This document shows positions 1 through 5,558 of a stretch of 10,296 bases of DNA, one piece after another. Positions within the stretch are counted from its first letter, which is position 1; each line of letters begins with the position of its first letter. This stretch comes from Piscirickettsiaceae bacterium (GTDB lineage Bacteria; Pseudomonadota; Gammaproteobacteria; Thiomicrospirales; Thiomicrospiraceae), in contig JALUXI010000201.1 in NCBI GenBank assembly GCA_027019045.1, positions 1 through 10,296 of the forward strand. The letters run 5' to 3'. Made by a program: the position numbers and the translations under genes. The notes beneath the pieces were generated by a model. The model was given only the letters and a program-made list of their open reading frames with translations, was not told the DNA's origin and made no database searches.

Positions 1-1101
1 AAACTGTTTTCTGAACCGTTCTTCAGAAAACTGTTCTGCATGTTGGCGGATGATGGCATTATCAAAATTTTGGGCTTGTTGTTCAAATTGTGTGACCGCT
101 TGTTGGATCGCTTGTGCTGTTTGTTCTGTAAAAAAGAGGCCTGTTTTTCCTTCAATCACTGTCTCTAAGGCTCCCCCTTTGGCATATGCGATTATGGGGG
201 TGCCTTGTGCTTGTGCTTCAATGGGGGCGATACCAAAGTCTTCTTCTGCAGCAAAGATAAAGGCTTTGGCTTGTGCAAGCTGTACTTTGAGTGCCTCCCC
301 TTTTAGAAATCCGAGCATTTGAATATGGGTTGCCTGCCCTATTAGCTGTCTAAGCTTCTTTTCTTCTTGCCCTTCCCCTATCACAATCAGTTTTTTATCC
401 GGCATTTGCTTAAAGGCTTGAATAATGAGATCAACCCTTTTATAGGGGACTAATCTTGATACGGTTATGTAAAAGTCTTGTTTGGATTGAGGCTGATAGG
501 CTGCTATTTTGACAGGCGGATAGATCACTTGTGCATCTCGACGATAGACTTTGTTAACTCTCCGTTTGATAAAGTGAGAGTTGGCAATAAAGTAATCCAC
601 TCGGGCTGCTGTACTTTGATCCCAAATTCTGAGTTTGTGGAATAGATAGCGGGTTATCAAGCTTTTAAACCCTTTATCATAACCTGTTAATTTTAAGTAT
701 GCTGATTGCATATCCCATATATAGCGCATAGGAGAATGAATATAGCAAATATGGAGCTGATCGGGTCCTGTGATTACAGATTTTGCCACCGCATGGGAGC
801 TGGAAAGAATGAGCTGATATGGAGATAGATCAAACTGCTCAATAGCAATGGGCATCAAGGGTAGGTATTTTTGTAGATGCTTTTGCGCAAAGGGCAAATT
901 TTGTATAAAGGAAGTTTGAACTGGCTTGTGTTGTAAAAAACCTCTTTGCTGCTCTGGTATAAAATCAACTAGTGCATATAAATCGGCTTCAGGATAGAGT
1001 TGAATCATCTGCTCTAACACTCTCTCTGAGCCAGCATATACAGTTAACCAATCATGAATAACCGCTATTTTAAATCCTTTTTTAACGACATTATCGACCA
1101 T
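1..1101 (-). CDS. GT4-family glycosyltransferase, 3' end cut by window edge
   Basis: The minus-strand frame is open from an ATG at 1101 to base 1, giving 367 residues without a stop; probably only the last few tens of residues are missing. It is likely a cytoplasmic retaining glycosyltransferase that moves a sugar from a nucleotide donor onto a lipid-linked glycan. An N-terminal GT-B half opens with KIAVIHDWLTVYAGSERVLE (residues 11-30) and contains CYIHSPMRYIWD (119-130). The C-terminal donor half has VSRLVPYKRVDL (214-225) and the GT4 EX7E motif, Glu287 to Glu295, in EEDFGIAPIEA. This resembles the WbaZ-like mannosyltransferase type, but donor and acceptor cannot be read from sequence. The start overlaps the end of manC by 11 bp with only a weak GAAGA-like ribosome site, so translational coupling is likely. 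The adjacent GDP-mannose gene makes mannose a reasonable guess for the donor sugar. Confidence 0.9.
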   Translation of the reverse strand, partial: MVDNVVKKGFKIAVIHDWLTVYAGSERVLEQMIQLYPEADLYALVDFIPEQQRGFLQHKPVQTSFIQNLPFAQKHLQKYLPLMPIAIEQFDLSPYQLILSSSHAVAKSVITGPDQLHICYIHSPMRYIWDMQSAYLKLTGYDKGFKSLITRYLFHKLRIWDQSTAARVDYFIANSHFIKRRVNKVYRRDAQVIYPPVKIAAYQPQSKQDFYITVSRLVPYKRVDLIIQAFKQMPDKKLIVIGEGQEEKKLRQLIGQATHIQMLGFLKGEALKVQLAQAKAFIFAAEEDFGIAPIEAQAQGTPIIAYAKGGALETVIEGKTGLFFTEQTAQAIQQAVTQFEQQAQNFDNAIIRQHAEQFSEERFRKQF

Positions 1102-2512
1102 AAATATCGTCTTCTCTAATAATATCATCCTCGCCTGTATATTCTCCAACCTGTACTTCTATCATGACAAGATCAATTTTCCCTTGATTTTCAAGACGAT
1201 GGCGCTGCCCCATTTGGATATAGGTCGATTCATTTGGACGAACAATAAAAGTTTGATCTTCAATACTGACGGTTGCGGTACCAGAAACAACGACCCAGTG
1301 CTCATTTCTGTGCAGATGTTTCTGCATAGAAAGCTTGCCGCCAGGTTTTACATAGATTTTTTTGACCTTATATTGAGGGCCTTCTTGTAGAAGTTTGTAG
1401 TGTCCCCATGGGCGGTAAACAAGTGGGAGGGTGTGAGCGAGATGAGGCTGCTTTTGTTTTATTTTGTCCAAAACTTTTTTGACCGCTTGGCTACTACCTC
1501 TTTTGGAAATCAATAACGCATCACTTGTATCAACAACTAATAGATCATTCACATCAATTAAAGCCACTTCTCGTTCATGAGTCACCACAAGGTTTTGTGT
1601 AGAGTCAAGGTATACAGGTTCTGGAGAGCTTGACTTTATTTGAATTGTTGCATTTTGACTTTCATCTTGCTGTTTTGATTCTTCATATAGTGCGTCAAAA
1701 CTACCTAAATCAGACCAACCTATATCACATGGCACTACCTTTATTTTTTTGGATGATTCCATGACCGCATAATCAATTGACGCATCAGGCAGTGTTTGCA
1801 TGAGTTGTACATCTATTTTGACACATCCTTCTTGATTATCCACTCCCTGCTCTATCACTTTTTGACAGGCTTGATAAATATCATTTCTATATTGCTTTAG
1901 TTCCTCTAAAAAAACACCTGCCTGAAAACAAAAAATGCCTGCATTCCAATAATAATCACCCGAGTCGAGATATTGTTTTGCCAATTCTTTGTTAGGTTTT
2001 TCTACAAATCGTAAAACATCATGACCTTTTGCTTGAATATAGCCGTATCCTGTTTCTGGAGAGGTTGGCTGAATGCCAAATGTGACTAAATACCCCTGTT
2101 TAGCAAATGACTTTGCACGCTCTACTGCATTCTGATATTCAGTTTGATTGGAAATCAGGTGATCGGAAGGCGTAACCAATACAAGCTGTTCTTTTTCCAT
2201 TAACATACAATTTAAGGCAATAGCTGGAGCGGTATTACGCGCCACAGTTTCCAATAAAAAGTGTGTGTTACATGGTTCAGCGATTCCTTCTAATTGGTCA
2301 AGTGCAAGGAAGTATTGTTCGACATTTGTGACAATCCATGTACTATCACAAAACGCTTGATTTCTCTCTATGGATTTTTGAAAGAGTGAGGCGCCTTCAA
2401 ACAATCTAACAAACTGCTTGGGAAGCAGCTTTCTACTGAGCGGCCAAAGGCGTGTACCTGACCCCCCACAAAGAAGAATATTTACAAGAGAGTCCTGTTT
2501 ATTGCTACCCAT
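1091..2512 (-). CDS. manC: Bifunctional mannose-1-phosphate guanylyltransferase / mannose-6-phosphate isomerase
   Basis: The 473-residue protein has the usual length and order of the XanB/AlgA/ManC type II family. It makes GDP-mannose in the cytosol: the N-terminal domain joins mannose-1-phosphate to GTP, and the C-terminal cupin isomerises fructose-6-phosphate and mannose-6-phosphate. The nucleotidyltransferase signature GGSGTRLWPLSR is at residues 16-27, PSDH at 115-118, FVEKP at 169-173 and YYWNAGIF at 187-194. The isomerase part shows RPWGHY (367-372) and the metal-site region around QKHLHRNEHWVVVSGTA (397-413), with candidate ligands Gln397, His399, Glu404 and His438. The ATG at 2512 gives about nine residues more than the common MxNIILCGG start, but no nearer start codon lies in frame. 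Its ribosome site is weak, while a good promoter lies just upstream. No phosphomannomutase is in the window, so mannose-1-phosphate must come from elsewhere. Confidence 0.96.
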   Translation of the reverse strand: MGSNKQDSLVNILLCGGSGTRLWPLSRKLLPKQFVRLFEGASLFQKSIERNQAFCDSTWIVTNVEQYFLALDQLEGIAEPCNTHFLLETVARNTAPAIALNCMLMEKEQLVLVTPSDHLISNQTEYQNAVERAKSFAKQGYLVTFGIQPTSPETGYGYIQAKGHDVLRFVEKPNKELAKQYLDSGDYYWNAGIFCFQAGVFLEELKQYRNDIYQACQKVIEQGVDNQEGCVKIDVQLMQTLPDASIDYAVMESSKKIKVVPCDIGWSDLGSFDALYEESKQQDESQNATIQIKSSSPEPVYLDSTQNLVVTHEREVALIDVNDLLVVDTSDALLISKRGSSQAVKKVLDKIKQKQPHLAHTLPLVYRPWGHYKLLQEGPQYKVKKIYVKPGGKLSMQKHLHRNEHWVVVSGTATVSIEDQTFIVRPNESTYIQMGQRHRLENQGKIDLVMIEVQVGEYTGEDDIIREDDIYGR

Positions 2513-2544
2513 ACCAACTGACCATACTAAAATAATGAGAGCAG

Positions 2545-2573
2545 ATTCTACCCTGAATCTACCTAGTTGTAAA
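2545..2573 (-). promoter_or_regulatory. Sigma70-like promoter for manC and the glycosyltransferase
   Basis: On the minus strand TTTACA (2568-2573) and TAGAAT (2545-2550) are separated by exactly 17 bp; each hexamer matches the sigma70 consensus at five of six positions. Transcription would begin near 2538 and leave a leader of about 26 nt before the manC ATG. The glycan genes can therefore be expressed separately from the tolC-like gene upstream. The call rests on sequence match only. Confidence 0.6.
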
Positions 2574-2580
2574 ATTCAGG
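2552..2580. repeat. Inverted repeat spanning the manC promoter -35 region (possible operator)
   Basis: CCTGAAT at 2552-2558 and its exact complement ATTCAGG at 2574-2580 are separated by 15 bp, putting half-site centres 22 bp apart, about two helical turns. One arm lies inside the -35/-10 spacer and the other directly upstream of the -35 hexamer, the usual geometry of a repressor site. As an RNA hairpin it would be a poor terminator for the tolC-like gene, because no T-run follows on the minus strand. Confidence 0.4.
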
Positions 2581-2599
2581 AAACTGCAAACTACTTATT

Positions 2600-3913
2600 T
2601 TACTTACCAAGAATCTTATCAGCCAACTTTAGTCCTTGAATTTGGTTGGTGGTGACAAGGAGGGTGATGTAGGCTTGGGTGAGGTTGGTCATATTGTCGA
2701 TGTATTTGAACTGGGTTTGTTGGAGTTTATTGAGTGCATCATTGACATCGATCATGCTAGCAAGTCCTTTTTGAAATTTGGTTTGTTGAGCGGTGAGATA
2801 GAGTTGGGCAGCTTGTTGGGCGTGTAGGGTCATGGGGAGCATATTGACGGCACTGTCAAAGGTGGTTTTGGCTTCGCTCCATTGGGCTTTGAGCGTATTT
2901 TGGGCATTTTTAAGGTCTGCTTGGGCGGATTTTTTGAGCAGTTGCGCACCATCGACTTGTGCACTAGTCTGTCCACCTGAATAGATGGGCAGTGTGAGAT
3001 TGATGCCTACTCTGGATACATTGTCATAGCTGTTTTCGTTATTGGGCGTATCGGTTGAGTAGTGGCTGTAGGAGGCGGTTAAGTTGGTTTTTGGCCAGTA
3101 GTCACTTTTAGCTTGTTGAATCTGTGCTTGGGCGGAGGTGATGTTCGCCTTGGCGTATTGTATTTGGGGATTGGTTTGAATGTCTTGTGCTTGGTGTTCG
3201 ATAAATGCTTGCATCGCTTTGACAGTTTTTAATACATTGTGGTTAGCGATTCGAGGAAGATGAAGTGGCGTTTCTCCAATGTATTTTCTCAACTTAACTA
3301 GATTGGTTTGGTGAATGCCTTTTTGTTTTTTGAGGTCAATCTGGGCGTTGTCTAAATCGACCTGCGCCTGTAGCACATCGACTTTGCTGCTGAGGTGCAG
3401 GGCGTACTGTTTTTCTGCTTTTTGCAATTTAGATTGATTGAGATCTACGAAAGTTTGGAGGAGTTTAATTTTCTGTTGGCTACGAATGACTTCTAAGTAG
3501 GCTTGAAGAGCATCTTGTGCCAATCCAAGTGCTTGACTTTTATACTGCCATTGTCTGATTTGGCTTCGAGCTTTTTCTACTTGGATACCTGCATTGACTC
3601 TTGGATCGTAAAGATTTTGATTGACTTGAAGTGTAAAGCTATAGAGCCCTTGCTCCATTTTTTTATTGGCATACTTGGGGTTATATTCATAACGATTTCG
3701 ACTGTAATTGGCTGAAAACTGCACAGTGGGATACAGTCCCGCTTGAGCTTGCCTAATACGCGTTTTGGCACTTTGTGCTTGATATTGTGCAGATCGTGTT
3801 TTGGGTTCAAAAGTTAATGCTTGCTGATAAATCTCCGAGAAACTTTGCGCCCAAACAATTTGTGATGAACAAAACAGGGTGAGTGTCATGAAAGACAGTG
3901 TAATCCGCTTCAT
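2600..3913 (-). CDS. TolC-family outer membrane channel of a type I secretion system (SapF/PrtF-like)
   Basis: The 437-residue protein forms the trimeric outer membrane and periplasmic exit duct of a type I secretion system. A typical signal peptide (MKRITLSFMTLTLFCSSQIVWA, residues 1-22 in two stretches: basic MKR, then a hydrophobic core) ends in VWA before Gln23, a good signal peptidase I site. The mature part shows two outer-membrane efflux repeats, roughly 25-220 and 230-425, rich in Gln, Ala, Lys and Leu helices, with typical pieces such as LNLTLPIYSGGQ-like strand sequence near 305-318 and LARxxY-free but TolC-like QQTQFKYIDNMTNLTQAY near the end. The ATG at 3913 has a good AAGGA ribosome site 8 nt upstream. 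It lies 82 bp downstream of the RAYT-SapC gene on the same strand and points away from the ABC exporter and adaptor genes, which are its likely partners. The length fits SapF/PrtF-type channels. Confidence 0.93.
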   Translation of the reverse strand: MKRITLSFMTLTLFCSSQIVWAQSFSEIYQQALTFEPKTRSAQYQAQSAKTRIRQAQAGLYPTVQFSANYSRNRYEYNPKYANKKMEQGLYSFTLQVNQNLYDPRVNAGIQVEKARSQIRQWQYKSQALGLAQDALQAYLEVIRSQQKIKLLQTFVDLNQSKLQKAEKQYALHLSSKVDVLQAQVDLDNAQIDLKKQKGIHQTNLVKLRKYIGETPLHLPRIANHNVLKTVKAMQAFIEHQAQDIQTNPQIQYAKANITSAQAQIQQAKSDYWPKTNLTASYSHYSTDTPNNENSYDNVSRVGINLTLPIYSGGQTSAQVDGAQLLKKSAQADLKNAQNTLKAQWSEAKTTFDSAVNMLPMTLHAQQAAQLYLTAQQTKFQKGLASMIDVNDALNKLQQTQFKYIDNMTNLTQAYITLLVTTNQIQGLKLADKILGK

Positions 3914-3932
3914 TGATGTGTCCTTTTATTGA

Positions 3933-3971
3933 TTTGGAGCCAATAGCAAACGCTCTACCATTGGCACCCAA
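3933..3971 (-). repeat. Imperfect hairpin between the RAYT-SapC gene and the tolC-like gene
   Basis: The arms 3933-3944 and 3960-3971 pair at 10 of 12 positions, with a perfect 6-bp core (GCCAAT / ATTGGC) and a 15-nt loop. The structure lies 20 bp before the tolC-like start codon, in the leader or intergenic transcript. No T-run follows on the minus strand, so it is not a standard rho-independent terminator. It could be an mRNA processing or stability element, or a protein binding site. I see no convincing sigma70 promoter in this 82-bp gap, which favours read-through from the RAYT-SapC promoter. Confidence 0.4.
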
Positions 3972-3995
3972 GAAGCCTTAATGTATTTTACAAAC

Positions 3996-5372
3996 TTAGG
4001 CTTGTTTTTGAGAGGCGAGCGTAAAGAGTTTATTCACATTTTCAAGTGATTTTAGGTGATTTTCAATTAAACCAATCATCCCTCGACGCGTCCAATCAGC
4101 TAGCTGTACATCATCAAGTGCATTAAGCTTTTCACGATCCACCACTTTGAACCCTGACACCAGTACTTGAGTAGTGTCACCTGATTCTACACTGATTTCT
4201 TGTTCGATAAGAATATCTGCTTGATTGATTTCATTGGCAATGGCTTGGGTCACTTGTGCTTGCTCATCAAAAGATTTGAGGAATTCAATCGCATGATTGA
4301 GTGCCTCGGTGGCTTCGCCCTCTTCGTCAAAGAGCGGTTGTCCTTCTTCTAAGGATAGCGTGGTTGAGTCTTCATCAATAAGGACAATTTTTTGATCAGG
4401 TTGATCTTCTGTGCTAGCCAGTGCAAAGGGATGTTTACGAAGGTTGGCAGGAACATATTCAGTGATCCATTTACCTTCTTCGTTAATGGCTAGACTTTCT
4501 CCACCAAGTGAAACCAAAGCGACGATATTGGTTTGTTGATTGTCATCTACGGTAAAAACGACAGGAAAGTCTTTAGCCACTGCGGGGACTTCTGTAGCCA
4601 AAAGCGGAATGGAAACCAGCTCTTTTGCAAAGTTTAAATCTTGCAACGGCTTGATTTTAAGATCTTTATGGCTCTCCTTACTGAGTACGGTAAAGTTTTG
4701 TGACATTTTTCGCTCCTTTAATGGATTTTTAGGGGGTCTTCCCCGTTTTTTAACAAATAAGCTTGCACCAATGAGTTGCTCAAGCTGTTTAATAAAAGAG
4801 GGTCTTGCGGTAATTTTTTGGGTATCGATACAGGTTTGAATAAAATCCACCCGATCTTGCGGCAAAGGGGTGAGCAATCTTTTTCGATAGGCAGCTTGCT
4901 GTTGTTGCATTGTTTTGCCAAGTGTTTGATATTGTGGCAACGGTTGCAAAATTTTATTAGGCTTTTCTCCCGTATGGTACGGCAAACTGGTTTCTATCGC
5001 TTCTGGCAGTGTTTCGATAAACTGAAAAGTATCGAGTAGGTAAAACTCAGGTTCTACCAGTGAGTTTTTATAGCGCCCTTGATAGAGGGTACCTATATGG
5101 TCATATTTTTTATTGTAGGTTCGGGTGTAGGTACGCATTAAGGTTTGCATACATTTAATGATGCCATCTTCTTTTTGTGGCAGTAGCAAAAGATGCACTG
5201 TTTGCGAACAGAGTGCATAAGCCGCAATCCGAACCCCTGTATTTGTTGCACTTTTAGCCAATAGCGTTAAAAAAGTTTGACGATCTTCTGCGGTTGGAAA
5301 AAGGTCAACTTGTGCTTGTATCTTAATATGCTGGGGGGTGTTGGGTAAAAATATGCGAACTTTGCGCCCCAT
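3996..5372 (-). CDS. RAYT-like (Y1 transposase) domain fused to a SapC domain
   Basis: The 458-residue protein joins two known families. Residues 1 to about 216 look like a REP-associated tyrosine transposase: MGRKVRIFLPN at the start, AAYALCSQTVHLLLLP (about 50-65), GTLYQGRYKNSLVE (94-107), the family's C-terminal YR and helical segment (162-202) and a basic RGRPPKN tail (210-216). Residues 223-458 match SapC, the S-layer-associated protein of Campylobacter fetus: PVVF (270-273), WITEYVPANLRKHPF (302-316) and GFKVVDREKLNALDD (407-421). Thr58 replaces the first His of HUH (His60 remains) and Phe118 sits where the nucleophilic Tyr is expected, so transposase activity is unlikely. The frame extends to an ATG at 5414, but 5372 is preferred: it has AGGAA 9 nt upstream, a RAYT-like N-terminus, and lies downstream of the predicted transcription start. 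Divergent from the type I exporter; I infer DNA binding plus an export-related role. Confidence 0.85.
   Translation of the reverse strand: MGRKVRIFLPNTPQHIKIQAQVDLFPTAEDRQTFLTLLAKSATNTGVRIAAYALCSQTVHLLLLPQKEDGIIKCMQTLMRTYTRTYNKKYDHIGTLYQGRYKNSLVEPEFYLLDTFQFIETLPEAIETSLPYHTGEKPNKILQPLPQYQTLGKTMQQQQAAYRKRLLTPLPQDRVDFIQTCIDTQKITARPSFIKQLEQLIGASLFVKKRGRPPKNPLKERKMSQNFTVLSKESHKDLKIKPLQDLNFAKELVSIPLLATEVPAVAKDFPVVFTVDDNQQTNIVALVSLGGESLAINEEGKWITEYVPANLRKHPFALASTEDQPDQKIVLIDEDSTTLSLEEGQPLFDEEGEATEALNHAIEFLKSFDEQAQVTQAIANEINQADILIEQEISVESGDTTQVLVSGFKVVDREKLNALDDVQLADWTRRGMIGLIENHLKSLENVNKLFTLASQKQA
4704..4719 (-). promoter_or_regulatory. Internal ribosome site and start codon for a possible free SapC protein
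   Basis: Inside the fusion ORF, AAAGGAG (4713-4719) stands 6 nt before an in-frame ATG (4704-4706). Translation from it would give MSQNFTVLSKESHKDL and a 236-residue protein ending at 3996, which is the usual size of standalone SapC. The site falls exactly at the join between the RAYT basic tail and SapC. It is a better ribosome site than those of manC or the glycosyltransferase. The sequence supports either one gene with two products or a recent in-frame merger of two genes that kept its old start. Confidence 0.65.
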
Positions 5373-5412
5373 AATAATGGTTCCTAATTCATGTCTTTTA
5401 GTATGTGTGAGC

Positions 5413-5441
5413 ATTATACAGAGAAAAAAATTAAATGGAAA
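5413..5441 (-). promoter_or_regulatory. Sigma70-like promoter for the RAYT-SapC gene
   Basis: On the minus strand TTTCCA (5436-5441) and a perfect TATAAT (5413-5418) are 17 bp apart. The start of transcription would be near 5406, downstream of the ATG at 5414 but upstream of the ATG at 5372, leaving a leader of about 33 nt that includes the AGGAA ribosome site. This supports the shorter start. The same transcript probably continues into the tolC-like gene. Confidence 0.55.
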
Positions 5442-5444
5442 TTT

Positions 5445-5457
5445 ATTGTGACACTAT
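5445..5457. promoter_or_regulatory. Near-palindrome in the divergent promoter region
   Basis: ATTGTGACACTAT is a 13-bp odd palindrome with a single mismatched pair, centred at 5451. It abuts the -35 hexamer of the leftward promoter and lies about 75 bp upstream of the predicted start of the rightward one. It contains one TGTGA half-site of the CRP type but lacks the second half. A regulator binding here could affect both operons. Confidence 0.25.
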
Positions 5458-5490
5458 TTTTTAGTATATAATTGGTTCCAGTTTAAAATT

Positions 5491-5519
5491 TTGGGCAAGT
5501 GGAGGTATTCCTTTATAAT
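5491..5519 (+). promoter_or_regulatory. Sigma70-like promoter for the type I secretion ABC and adaptor genes
   Basis: A perfect TATAAT (5514-5519) lies 17 bp after TTGGGC (5491-5496), a weak -35 match. Transcription would start near 5526 with a leader of about 33 nt containing the AAGGAAA ribosome site. A second perfect TATAAT at 5467-5472, with TTGTGA at 5446-5451 and a short 15-bp spacer, may be an alternative start. The weak -35 boxes hint at activator dependence, which is inference. Confidence 0.5.
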
Positions 5520-5558
5520 GCTTTGCTTGCTTATTCGCTTTGATGAAAAGGAAATGTA

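Noticed and set aside
50..322. Plus-strand open frame opposite the glycosyltransferase, and similar antisense frames elsewhere
   Set aside because: They are shadows of well-supported genes, with no family motifs or ribosome sites.
3869..3913. Cys15 in the TolC-like signal peptide as a lipoprotein anchor
   Set aside because: The preceding residues (TLF) do not form a lipobox, while VWA-Gln is a clear signal peptidase I site.
3973..4008. AAGCCT / AGGCTT stem followed by GTTTTT on the plus strand, terminator-like
   Set aside because: It points opposite to the surrounding genes, has a 19-nt loop and a short stem, and overlaps the end of the RAYT-SapC coding region.
5373..5414. Longer start of the RAYT-SapC gene at the ATG at 5414
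   Set aside because: The extra 14 residues are not RAYT-like, the ATG overlaps the predicted -10 box, and 5372 has a better ribosome site.
5446..5461. CRP site at the TGTGA in the divergent promoter region
   Set aside because: Only one half-site is present; the second TCACA half is missing.
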